12,253 nucleotides of DNA. Origin: Nitrososphaerota archaeon (GTDB taxonomy: Archaea; Thermoproteota; Nitrososphaeria; Nitrososphaerales; CADDZS01). Each line of letters starts with the position of its first letter. Position 1 is the stretch's first letter. A model generated the notes under the pieces. That model was given only the letters and a program-made list of their open reading frames with translations, made no database searches and was not told the origin of the DNA. The translations under genes were made by a program, and so were the position numbers. Of the stretch, positions 1 to 6,051 are shown piece by piece. Location of the stretch: NCBI GenBank assembly GCA_027886795.1, contig JAPCJU010000018.1, forward strand, positions 1-12,253, in the 5' to 3' direction.

Positions 1-757
1 AGTTGACTAGAGCAATTCTTGCCTCCTCAACTCTCTTCGGCATCCCCGGATGGACAACTTCTTTGTCGAGAACGATACCCTTGATCAGCTTCGTGTCAGA
101 GGTCGAGCCTCCGGGTTTCTTTTCTACCTTGACGTTGTCAGTATCAACTTTGTAAGTAGCATCTCTGGGGCTTTTTTCAGCTACCAGCAACAAAGCTTCA
201 ACAACTATTGAAGCAAGCTCAACGCTATCGTTAGCTATTAGTTTTGATTGCATACTTGTCTCAGCAACTTGAGTCAAGACTTCTTTGTCTCCCGGTTTTA
301 CCTTGACAGAAATTTCATCCAAGAACTCTACCGCCTTGGTAACTGCCTTTGAGTATCCGTCAACAATGATTGTCGGATGTACGCCTTTATTGATTAATTC
401 TTCAGCTTCCTCGAGCAAAGCTCCAGCGAAAACAACCGCCGAAGTTGTGCCATCTCCTACCTCATTGTCCGTGGTCTTTGAGATCTCAATAAGCATCTTT
501 GCGGCCGGGTGTTGAACATCGATTTCTTTGAGAATAGTGGCGCCGTCGTTAGTTATCGTCACGTCTCCCATGCTGTCCACGAGCATCTTGTCCATTCCTC
601 TAGGTCCAAGACTTGTCTTCACAATCTCTGCAATCAACTTGGCCGCGAAGATGTTGTTCTTTTGAGCATCTCTACCTCGACTCTCAGAACTGCCCTCTTT
701 TAGAATCAGAACCCTCTGTCCTCCTTCTGTTGTTGCGTAGGAAGCTTGTTGTGCCAA
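1..757 (-). CDS. Thermosome subunit (group II chaperonin), N-terminal 252 residues, cut by window edge
   Basis: ATP-dependent protein-folding chaperonin subunit of the archaeal/eukaryotic TCP-1 type, acting in the cytosol as a double-ring complex. The translation shows the classical N-terminal equatorial domain: SLGPRGMDKML at about 49-59, NDGATIL at 70-76, and the nucleotide-binding GDGTT at 101-105, followed by the start of the intermediate/apical domain with KPGG and LDKEVVHPGMPKR near the window edge. Family members are about 540 residues, so a little under half is present; the rest lies left of base 1. The start is inferred as TTG (757-755): no ATG or GTG precedes the conserved region, and an in-frame TGA lies two codons upstream of it. 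No obvious strong Shine-Dalgarno or TATA box was found. The product call is very secure; which thermosome paralogue it is cannot be said. Confidence 0.96.
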   Translation of the reverse strand, partial: MAQQASYATTEGGQRVLILKEGSSESRGRDAQKNNIFAAKLIAEIVKTSLGPRGMDKMLVDSMGDVTITNDGATILKEIDVQHPAAKMLIEISKTTDNEVGDGTTSAVVFAGALLEEAEELINKGVHPTIIVDGYSKAVTKAVEFLDEISVKVKPGDKEVLTQVAETSMQSKLIANDSVELASIVVEALLLVAEKSPRDATYKVDTDNVKVEKKPGGSTSDTKLIKGIVLDKEVVHPGMPKRVEEARIALVN

Positions 758-1285
758 ATTCGATCAACTTTACTTTACATGAGAGATAATCGGCTTGCGT
801 TTCTGAAACTTGTTATCAAAATGATACTGTACAGCTGTAGGTGCGCTGCTTCGTTGTTGTATTCTCATGTTACATATTTCACTGGTTGTAATAGGTGTTA
901 CGTTCTATATAGGTCTATGTCGAGAGAGGATTAGAGATCGACCCGGCAGCTATTTGTGTGAAATATTAGTTAAGAGGAGCCGCCACCCGTCTAGGTTTGG
1001 TCGAAGAAATACTTTTGATCAAGAAGTAGACGAAGCGAGAGCTAAATTGGAATGTCATTGCTCTAACTACTAACTCGGAGCGAGATTGGGATTGTGATTC
1101 CTAAACCAAGGGGCTTCGCTCGTGCAAGTTTGGAAAATCTGCTTTGAAATTGGAAAGAAGTTGAAGCTAATTATGTATTAGAGGGCTCTGTAAGCTAATG
1201 GGTCTTGAAGAAGAAATTTGTGGTTATTGAGCATCAAGCCCTAAGAAAGGGCTAAAGCACACAGGGTTCTTTGGAACTCCTATTA
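758..1285. other. Gene-poor region between thermosome and small ORF
   Basis: No secure gene lies here. One weak plus-strand ORF (867-1073) is listed separately. A short perfect palindrome, TACAGCTGTA, lies at 830-839, about 75 bases upstream of the thermosome start. A 6-bp hairpin (AGCCCT/AGGGCT, 5-nt loop) lies at 1237-1253 without a following T-run. Overlapping translations at 746-934 have no protein-like features. Confidence 0.5.
867..1073 (+). CDS. Possible small membrane-anchored protein (68 aa), unrecognised
   Basis: The ORF starts with ATG and encodes a hydrophobic stretch at residues 3-17 that could be one membrane helix or a signal anchor. It is followed by an Arg-rich hydrophilic segment (about 19-46) and an acidic/basic tail ending in CHCSNY. 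I recognise no family. The single N-terminal helix and charged cytosolic-looking tail are the only arguments for it. No convincing promoter or ribosome-binding site was seen, and it sits in a region where other frames are equally open. It may be a chance ORF. Confidence 0.28.
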   Translation: MLHISLVVIGVTFYIGLCRERIRDRPGSYLCEILVKRSRHPSRFGRRNTFDQEVDEARAKLECHCSNY

Positions 1286-1483
1286 ATGACCCTAAGCGAC
1301 GAAGAAAAGAAAGATGCCCGTCGCCATTACAACTTCTATAGGGTAAATGGACAGAGGGACGCTAAAAGGTCGGCCGAAATGGCACTCAAAATTTGGATTG
1401 CTGGCAATCCCCGAGCTACAATTGAGAAAAAACAAGGGGTAGAACGATATTTGGACGGACTTGCTCAGAATGAAGTCCGCTAG
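1286..1483 (+). CDS. Small hypothetical protein (65 aa)
   Basis: A hydrophilic protein, rich in Lys, Arg, Glu and Ala, with no signal peptide or membrane segment. It begins MTLSDEEKKDARRHY and continues with a segment that should be helical. I prefer the ATG at 1286; a TTG five codons upstream (1271) is in frame but adds only a short hydrophobic extension. The composition, absence of low-complexity runs and clean stop support a real gene. I do not recognise the family and no motif suggests a function. It stands alone, not obviously in an operon, with the next feature convergent on the minus strand. Confidence 0.55.
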   Translation: MTLSDEEKKDARRHYNFYRVNGQRDAKRSAEMALKIWIAGNPRATIEKKQGVERYLDGLAQNEVR

Positions 1484-1643
1484 ATTTTTACAAATTTGCC
1501 TCGATTTCTAGTAAGCCTATCAAATTGAGCTAAGAAGACGGTGATTCTGTTTGGATTCCCGAAACCATGCCAATGCGCTTGCTAGCAATTCAGCTTAAGA
1601 ATATCGGGAAATCGATATCTGAGAAAGAAAGCAAACCTAGCTC

Positions 1644-2558
1644 CTAATCTTCGAGTTTTAGATAATCGGACAAATTTTCCCAATATGCTTTCTCCTCTCC
1701 TTCCTCATTGAACGCTCCTGAAGAAGAATGGATGTAAGCTCCGCCGGCTTCAGGCTTGATATCGATCATTTCGGGAAGGTGCCAAACATCAAGATGAAGG
1801 AAAACGCTTCGTTGATTTTTAGTTATCTCCTCACAAGTGTGTGCATGATCCAATAGTTCTCGTTCCCAAATGAAATAGTCCTTGTCATCGTAGAGCCAAC
1901 GAATCCCGTTGAGGCAAATAAGAACCGTGAAAGATTGATACTCCAGATCTTGAATTCCTTACGGTTGGATATCGCTCGGATAAACCAATAATGGAATGCC
2001 TTTCGTCTCATTAGAAAGCTTCTGCTTGATCTTTTGCATTTCAGCCTGAATCCGATTTGTGCTGTTGTAGTCTGGGTCTGGGTCATAGACTACAATCATC
2101 ATGATTTGTTTGCATACTCCTATTTTTTGTGCGTAGCGTAGCCTGGTCAAGTCATCTGTGATGCCATCGTAAAATGTCGGCCAAAAACCTCCCCCGAACC
2201 ATTTCTTTGCTTCAGCACAGAGTTCGAAAGGATCGTTTACATTGTCCGCTCGATGCCCCACGAGATCGAGTGACGCGTGTTTGTATTTCGAATTAAAATC
2301 TGACAAGCTCCGTGAAAGTTTATCATGAAACAATGAAGAAGGTACTCTTACATCAACGTGATATTCCAGGCCTTGGTGCTTCGTTTCATCTCCCGCTTCG
2401 TTCTTCCTCAACTTCATCTTCGATAGTTCGGCTAGCAGGCCATGGACAATATCAGCTTCTGACCAAGAGAGTCTTTCATCATTCCTTGAATCGATTGTAT
2501 TACAATAGTTCTTCCAAGCAGATTCAAACTCTTGAATCAGACCCGAGGGAGATGCCAT
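1644..2558 (-). pseudogene. PD-(D/E)XK-like nuclease gene interrupted by in-frame TAA
   Basis: The ATG at 2558 opens a 199-residue frame that ends at TAA (1961-1959). The very same frame then continues open for another 104 codons to the stop at 1644, with protein-like sequence (LNGIRWLYDDKDYFIW, then LHLDVWHLPEMIDIKPEAGG). The first part has a plausible nuclease core: an acidic residue in SWSEAD (E34), D98 in SLDLVGH, and E116-x-K118 in CAEAKKW, the spacing typical of PD-(D/E)XK enzymes. This fold is used by restriction, repair and CRISPR-associated nucleases; the substrate is unknown. The downstream part has no good start codon near the TAA, so a nonsense mutation or a sequence error is more likely than two genes. 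A TATA-like CTTAAAAG lies 28 bases upstream of the ATG. The nuclease assignment is motif-based and moderate; the split frame is directly visible. Confidence 0.66.
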
Positions 2559-2582
2559 ACTTTCCCTGCTATCTGAAAGGTG

Positions 2583-2590
2583 CTTTTAAG
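2583..2590 (-). promoter_or_regulatory. TATA-like box for the split nuclease gene
   Basis: CTTAAAAG on the minus strand, centred about 28 bases upstream of the ATG at 2558. This is the spacing expected of an archaeal leaderless promoter. Confidence 0.4.
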
Positions 2591-2660
2591 ATAGTGACCC
2601 TTATGGCTTCAATCAGCCTTGAGCAATATCCTCGCTCCAAGAAAGGAAAAGATATTTGTT

Positions 2661-2897
2661 TCATAGAATGACGTTCGATATATTTTCTCTTTGTCCATGA
2701 AGGAATAACACCAAAGAACCCCCACCACGCCAGTGACAAAAAGCGTGTTTTCGATAACTCGCGCTTGAGAAACTATTTGCAACAGGGAACGTGATGGAGA
2801 TATTGTTTTCGAGGTCGGTCCTTCTAAATGCGATGAAAAGGGGACAGTCAGAGATCTCGAAATCGAGAACACCTGGAATTCCTTTGTTTCCCCAAGC
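2661..2897 (-). pseudogene. Start-less coding trace downstream of the Lsm gene
   Basis: The minus-strand frame between TAA (2900-2898) and TGA (2663-2661) encodes 78 residues with strongly protein-like composition, for example GIPGVLDFEISDCPLFIAF followed by RRTDLENNISITFPVANSF. It has no usable start codon near its beginning. Upstream of the TAA the same frame stays readable (SWLDTSRFEFG) back to 2939, next to the Lsm stop. This looks like the remains of a gene that once followed the Lsm gene, with a nonsense codon and probably a frameshift. I do not recognise the family. An overlapping 100-residue minus frame (2609-2911) may hold the shifted C-terminal part. Confidence 0.38.
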
Positions 2898-2943
2898 TTA
2901 CCCAAATTCAAAGCGAGAAGTATCGAGCCAGCTCTGAACTTAT

Positions 2944-3303
2944 TTAGAGAGGCTCTCTCCCTGCTTTCAAAACGCCGTCGGCTAAATGATTTATCTTGAT
3001 GAAAAGTACATTGTTTCCTCGAATTACAACCTTTCCATAATTCGCCGACGGGTTGCCTCCGCTAAACTCTGTCGCATCCACAAGAATTACGTTCATGTAA
3101 AGGTCCACGTTGGTCATTTTACCTCGATACTCAAGATCCATCTTTAGACGAACTGACACTTCCTTGTTGATCGCCTTTTGCAGCGCATTGAGGGGTCTTT
3201 TTCCTTGCTGCGACAACTGATAGTATAGCCTATGTACGGCAACTTTCGACCTTAGGAATAAAAACCCATCCAGCTTGGTTTTACTTCGATCACTGGACTT
3301 CAA
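2944..3303 (-). CDS. Sm-like (Lsm) RNA-binding protein with N-terminal extension
   Basis: Archaeal Lsm proteins form six- or seven-membered rings that bind U-rich RNA and take part in RNA metabolism. Residues about 37-104 carry the Sm fold: PLNALQKAINKEV leads into strand 1, then LEYRGKMTNVDLYMNVILVDATE (Sm1; D67, M70, N71), a Gly-rich loop, and the Sm2 signature KVVIRGNNVLFI (91-102), whose IRG-N-N residues contact the base. About 36 basic residues precede the domain and about 15 follow it; a minimal archaeal Lsm is about 75 residues, so this one is extended. No ATG exists before the domain and an in-frame TAG lies ten codons upstream of the TTG, so TTG at 3303 is the best start, though a shorter product is possible. 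The domain call is secure; its RNA partners are unknown. Confidence 0.88.
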   Translation of the reverse strand: MKSSDRSKTKLDGFLFLRSKVAVHRLYYQLSQQGKRPLNALQKAINKEVSVRLKMDLEYRGKMTNVDLYMNVILVDATEFSGGNPSANYGKVVIRGNNVLFIKINHLADGVLKAGREPL

Positions 3304-3916
3304 TTGAATTAAGCTATCAAACTATTCAATGTCTATTCATTTACAGTACTTAGGCGTTTATACGCCACTGACTCGTCTTGTCATCTGATTGCACATTTTT
3401 TTCTCAGCCCGATATTAGCTAATTCAACCATTGGCTCACCTTCAAGAATAAGTGGAGAACATCTCAGATCGCGAATCCATTGAATAAAATCATCGACATA
3501 AAGGTCGTTCGAATAAATACTTGTGTCCCAAGAAAAGCTCCTAGCGTCAGCCACGAGTATGATCGTTTCATCTATTACAACAGAAAAGACAAACCCCGGA
3601 AATAAGACCTAGAAGATATTCCTATGTCAGGACCAAGTTAATCCTCTCAAGTTGCTTTACCAATAATTCATCTTGTAATTTCCTATAAACCCTTCATAAT
3701 TATTTCTTCTCTTGAATAATTCGCAACGGTAATAACCTGACAGGGATTGGTTAGACTTATGAATAAACGAGACTTACAAAACCATGTTGAAGGCAACCTA
3801 CATAAGAAAGAAACTGTTTGCCCGCACGAAAAAAGATTGAAACAATTAGGTATTTGGAAAGAAACTAAGTGAAATCCGAATAGCAAGTGGAGCTTCAGGA
3901 CTCTATCTTTTCAGAT
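3304..3916. other. Stretch with only decayed or very short reading frames
   Basis: Between the Lsm gene and the DUF1801-like gene no intact gene is secure. A start-less minus-strand coding trace (3381-3608) is listed separately. A 37-codon plus-strand ORF from ATG 3759 to TGA 3872 encodes a Lys-rich peptide with a CPHEK motif; it is too short to judge. A minus-strand frame at 3683-3886 looks like its shadow. Confidence 0.45.
3381..3608 (-). pseudogene. Start-less coding trace, unrecognised protein C-terminus
   Basis: From just after a TAG (3611-3609) to TGA (3383-3381) the minus strand encodes about 75 protein-like residues: FPGFVFSVVIDETIILVADA, then a Trp-containing segment with DDFIQWIRDLRC and PLILEGEPMVELANIG. 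The only normal start is a GTG at 3554 inside the hydrophobic core, so the true N-terminus lies upstream in other frames: QDELLVKQLERINLVLT ends at TAG 3624-3622, and IGISSRSYF is readable between the two. Linking the three pieces needs two frameshifts. The alternation of a beta-like VVIDETIILVADA strand with a short helix recalls sensor or regulator domains, but I cannot name a family. Confidence 0.4.
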
Positions 3917-4231
3917 TCAGAGACAAAGCTCGGAGCTTGTATGCGGGATTGGATTGAGAAGAACAAGGAAGAAGAAAGAAAACAACTCTTTCTTGAATGC
4001 TTCCTTACCTGATGGTGTTGGGAAGAATGCAATATGATCCTCGAATGCACCAAAATGCACCAGGTTGCCATTTAGTCTGAATGTTGGTATTCGATAGCTA
4101 ATTGCTTCTTCAGCTTGAGGGGCAGATTCTCTAATTGCTTGCCTTAGTTTTTCTAGAATGTTCTGGATATTATCTGGATACATGGCAATGTATTCGTCTA
4201 TGGTTTCAGCTTTCTTCGTACCTTGGATCAT
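3917..4231 (-). CDS. DUF1801 / YdhG-like protein with degenerate C-terminus
   Basis: Residues 8-83 match the DUF1801 (YdhG/YjbR/CyaY-like) pattern closely: IDEYIAMYPDNIQNILEKLR, then APQAEEAISYRIPTFRLNGN, LVHFGAFEDHIAFFPTPSG and KEAFKKEL. Members are small cytosolic proteins, some described as iron-chaperone-like, with no agreed enzymatic role. The family normally continues with a basic Gly-containing stretch, a strand ending in FPLD-PIP and a last helix, for a total of about 115-120 residues. Here KEAFKKEL is followed instead by a phenylalanine-rich run, then NPIPHTSSELCL and the stop, as if the middle of the tail were deleted or shifted. The ATG at 4231 is the natural start. Either a decaying gene or a sequence error is likely. 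Confidence 0.78.
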   Translation of the reverse strand: MIQGTKKAETIDEYIAMYPDNIQNILEKLRQAIRESAPQAEEAISYRIPTFRLNGNLVHFGAFEDHIAFFPTPSGKEAFKKELFSFFFLVLLNPIPHTSSELCL

Positions 4232-4386
4232 ATCTATTTTCTCAAGTTCCTTCTTCTGATCTAACGATCGTTATGGGATTATCAGATAGAAAAGATCTCT
4301 ATTTTGAGATGTTGACCTTCGGTTTCCTCTTCATATGATGTACAAGGTAATGAAATTTGGAGAGATTGATGAAAGATCTCAAAGCC

Positions 4387-4400
4387 CGCGCGCGCGCGCG
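4387..4400. repeat. (CG)7 dinucleotide tract
   Basis: Seven uninterrupted CG dinucleotides in otherwise AT-rich intergenic DNA. Alternating CG of this length can adopt Z-DNA under negative supercoiling. No gene overlaps it. Confidence 0.9.
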
Positions 4401-4424
4401 ATTCTAGATCCATATCGGAAACCG

Positions 4425-4651
4425 CTATACTGATTTGAGTCTATTATGGCCAACCTGGCCTGTCGTGGGATGGTTAATTCTTGTTGACGCTATGACGACC
4501 ATCATTCCGACCAATGCAATCCCAATAACGATGCATACTGGGAAAGCCGCGGTGAGGATGAGCGCCCAGACGATTGGGAAGAAAAAGAGGAAAACGAGGA
4601 TTAGTCATAATTGTCAGGGGTAACTCCCTGACTATTTTTTTTCTCCGTCAT
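4425..4651 (-). pseudogene. Possible small membrane protein with a -1 frameshift
   Basis: ATG at 4651 opens MTEKKNSQGVTPDNYD and stops at TAA 4603-4601. In the -1 frame the reading resumes exactly there and gives two tightly packed hydrophobic segments (LILVFLFFFPIVWALILTAA and CIVIGIALVGMMVVIAS), then a polar tail TRINHPTTGQVGHNRLKSV to the stop at 4425. Joined, this would be a 75-residue membrane hairpin protein. A TATA-like GTTTATTTC lies about 19 bases upstream of the ATG. Caution: the opposite strand in register codes an acidic, Cys/His-containing peptide ending WEEKEENED, also interrupted (TGA 4485-4487), and it is followed by a terminator-like hairpin. Only one of the two strands is likely to be the real one. 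Confidence 0.3.
4613..4642 (+). terminator. Hairpin plus T8, intrinsic-terminator-like
   Basis: GTCAGGGG (4613-4620) pairs with TCCCTGAC (4625-4632) around a TAAC loop, with seven Watson-Crick pairs plus one G.T. It is followed by TA and eight T residues (4635-4642). This would end a plus-strand transcript just after the acidic frame stopping at 4604. Archaeal termination relies mainly on the T-run. Confidence 0.5.
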
Positions 4652-4702
4652 GCCGTTTGTTTCTTGAAATAAACGGCCCATAGTCGCGCAAAATTCTCCT
4701 TA

Positions 4703-4727
4703 ATAGTCAATACGGGAATTTGACTAT
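4703..4727. promoter_or_regulatory. Inverted repeat ATAGTCAA-9-TTGACTAT, operator candidate
   Basis: Perfect 8-bp arms (4703-4710 and 4720-4727) lie immediately upstream of the TATA-like box of the Hjc-like nuclease gene. Partial copies of the same half-site occur at 4629-4635 (TGACTAT) and 4680-4685 (ATAGTC). The placement suits a dimeric regulator; this is inferred from position only. Confidence 0.42.
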
Positions 4728-4735
4728 GCTTAAAT
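4728..4735 (+). promoter_or_regulatory. TATA-like box of the Hjc-like nuclease gene
   Basis: GCTTAAAT is centred about 28 bases upstream of the ATG at 4760, consistent with a leaderless archaeal promoter. Confidence 0.45.
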
Positions 4736-4759
4736 CTCAGACTTAGTTAACCAAACCTA

Positions 4760-5176
4760 ATGGCGAATAAGACTCGCTACATTCCGACACTTTCAGATCT
4801 CTGGATCTACTGGAATGTTTTTTGGATAGCTTTCAAAGGCTGGTCACGCATTTTCTCTCGTCAGCCAAAGCGAGAGCCGATCAAGAATGAAGGCCTTACT
4901 GCCGAGTTGAAAACAATACACCTGTTGAAAGACGACGGCTGGTCTGTTTTCAGAACTCAAGGAATGCCTGATATTATAGCTGCAAAAAATGGAGAGGTAA
5001 GGCTGATTCAGGTCAAAGAGGGAAAATCTCGTCTAAGAAAAAACGAGTTACCGAAGATCCAACACTTGGCTGAAGAATTTGATGCAAGAGCAGAAATCTG
5101 GTACTACAAAAAGAGAGGGCGGTCACAGAAAATCCCGTTGAAACCTCGACCTGTTTCTAGAATACCAGCTCCTTAG
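4760..5176 (+). CDS. Hjc-like PD-(D/E)XK nuclease with Trp-rich N-terminus
   Basis: The core at about 45-115 has the layout of archaeal Holliday-junction-resolvase-like nucleases: E49 in the first helix (TAELKTIHLLKDDGWSVFRT), GMPDIIAAKNG with P70-D71, and RLIQVKEGKS with Q84-x-K86 in place of the usual E-x-K, then a helix and the strand AEIWYYKKRGR. Such enzymes cut branched or damaged DNA using a metal ion. Residues 12-30 form an unusual aromatic segment (LWIYWNVFWIAFKGW), followed by basic residues. This may be an amphipathic or membrane-touching helix and is not part of a classical Hjc. The length of 138 is close to Hjc. The ATG start is supported by the TATA-like box 28 bases upstream. 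A true resolvase activity is uncertain; an orphan nuclease is equally possible. Confidence 0.75.
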   Translation: MANKTRYIPTLSDLWIYWNVFWIAFKGWSRIFSRQPKREPIKNEGLTAELKTIHLLKDDGWSVFRTQGMPDIIAAKNGEVRLIQVKEGKSRLRKNELPKIQHLAEEFDARAEIWYYKKRGRSQKIPLKPRPVSRIPAP

Positions 5177-5188
5177 TCGAAATTCTCT

Positions 5189-5432
5189 TTGCCTTTAAAA
5201 TACACAAAAGATCCAGTTTCCCCAAGATCTCAAAGATTGGGTCGCCAGTATCGCGTCACCGTGGAGGAAAACGGTGTGGAGTTTTCTTTCATTCAGATTT
5301 TTCCAGCTCAAAGAAAATTCTCGGTTTCCGATTGATAGATTAGTCGAGGTTAGAGGGATACTGGCGGAGAAAAGTCAGGAGATCTTCGGTTCAGATAAGA
5401 TTCCGAAGATTACAAGGATTGAGGAGATCTAG
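5189..5432 (+). pseudogene. Small conserved-looking gene broken by one extra G
   Basis: Thirteen bases after the nuclease stop a frame opens (TTG 5189) encoding basic residues, then GRQYRVTVEENGVEFSFIQI and FPAQRKFS, before running into TGA at 5333-5335. The +1 frame picks up at the same point with FPIDRLVEVRGILAEKSQEI, then FGSDKIPKITRIEEI and a TAG at 5430-5432. Removing one G of the GG at 5323-5324 gives a continuous chain of about 80 residues reading RKFSFPIDRLVEV across the join. Both halves are highly protein-like, so this is a recent single-base insertion or a sequencing error. I do not recognise the family. It is probably co-transcribed with the nuclease upstream. A start other than TTG is not available. 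Confidence 0.6.
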
Positions 5433-5455
5433 TCAAAATGAAAATTTGGATCTTC

Positions 5456-5680
5456 TCAGGTTCCAGTTGTGGTTGTAACTTTAGCATGTTGAATAATCCT
5501 GTCAATTGGTTTTGCGTTAAAGGATCTTTTCGGTCTGTTGCAAATCGGGCAACGTGCCTTTCCGTGAGCTGGACAGAATTCGAGGTTTGATTTCCGCGAG
5601 ACGGTGATGCCACTGCGTTTCAATAAGCTACGCGTGTCTATTTTTCGCTGACGTTTGTTAACCAAGTGGGAATCCTTCAA
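5456..5680 (-). CDS. Small zinc-finger-like protein (74 aa)
   Basis: A basic protein with CPAHGKARCPIC (C36-x2-H39-x4-C44-x2-C47), a plausible single zinc site, followed by a basic helix NRPKRSFNAKPIDRIIQHAK and a polythreonine end. The layout suggests nucleic-acid binding but no family is recognised. The start is uncertain: TTG at 5680 is the first usable codon, yet the same frame stays open back to a TAA at 5806-5804 with no ATG, GTG or TTG. The upstream 40 codons contain the hairpin region listed at 5742-5782 and may be untranslated leader. On the other strand in this interval I see only shadow frames. Confidence 0.48.
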   Translation of the reverse strand: MKDSHLVNKRQRKIDTRSLLKRSGITVSRKSNLEFCPAHGKARCPICNRPKRSFNAKPIDRIIQHAKVTTTTGT

Positions 5681-5741
5681 GATTTCAGTTGAAAAGTATT
5701 GTTGAAGACTGAGTACAGATCTTTGCTTTGGGTGTAAAGAT

Positions 5742-5782
5742 TCAGGGACTCCGCATCCCTGAGAATGAAGACACGGAGTCCC
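5742..5782. promoter_or_regulatory. Two mutually exclusive hairpins
   Basis: Stem A: TCAGGGA (5742-5748) with TCCCTGA (5756-5762), 7 bp. Stem B: GGGACTCCG (5745-5753) with CGGAGTCCC (5774-5782), 9 bp with a 20-nt loop. They share 5745-5748, so only one can form. On the minus strand they precede the zinc-finger-like gene by 60-100 bases. A switch or attenuator role is inference. Confidence 0.42.
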
Positions 5783-5845
5783 GAGGCCGGAATGCGGTTG
5801 CTGTTAGCTTCTCAATCCTAGAGAAGGTAGGCACGAGGTCCCAAG
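5755..5845. repeat. Imperfect direct repeat, 31 nt, period 60
   Basis: Positions 5755-5785 and 5815-5845 align without gaps at 23 of 31 bases (shared GAGAA-G-AG-CACG and GTCCC-AG). The period is exactly 60 bases, so any encoded peptide would repeat in frame (LGTPCLHSQG and LGTSCLPSLG on the minus strand). Confidence 0.5.
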
Positions 5846-6016
5846 AGACCGTTGTTCCAGAACGGAGTTTCTATGACACAGTCTAAGGAAAAAGGAGAAC
5901 GACTGCAGTGGCATAGCATCAGCTAGTTCGCAGTCGAATGGACTCGCAAGAGGTTTCGACAATATTTTCGACGATTTCCGGAATTCTTTCAACGAAATGG
6001 TAATTTGCTTTAAACG

Positions 6017-6024
6017 CATAAAAG
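6017..6024 (+). promoter_or_regulatory. TATA-like box upstream of 6052
   Basis: CATAAAAG is centred about 31 bases upstream of the TTG at 6052, compatible with a very short leader. Confidence 0.35.
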
Positions 6025-6051
6025 CGAAATCTACCCTTTACATTCTTTGAC

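Noticed and set aside
285..703. Plus-strand ORFs 285-515 and 509-703
   Set aside because: Antisense shadows of the thermosome gene.
1959..1961. TAA recoded as an amino acid genome-wide
   Set aside because: TAA is the normal stop of Lsm, rpoP and several other genes here, so general recoding is not tenable.
2312..2671. 119-codon plus-strand ORF
   Set aside because: Antisense to the nuclease-like reading frame and lacking protein-like features; it starts inside that gene.
5804..6019. Minus-strand ORF 71 codons, in frame with the zinc-finger ORF across a TAA
   Set aside because: Composition is not convincingly protein-like and the central part overlaps the hairpin/repeat region; kept only as context for the TAA observation.
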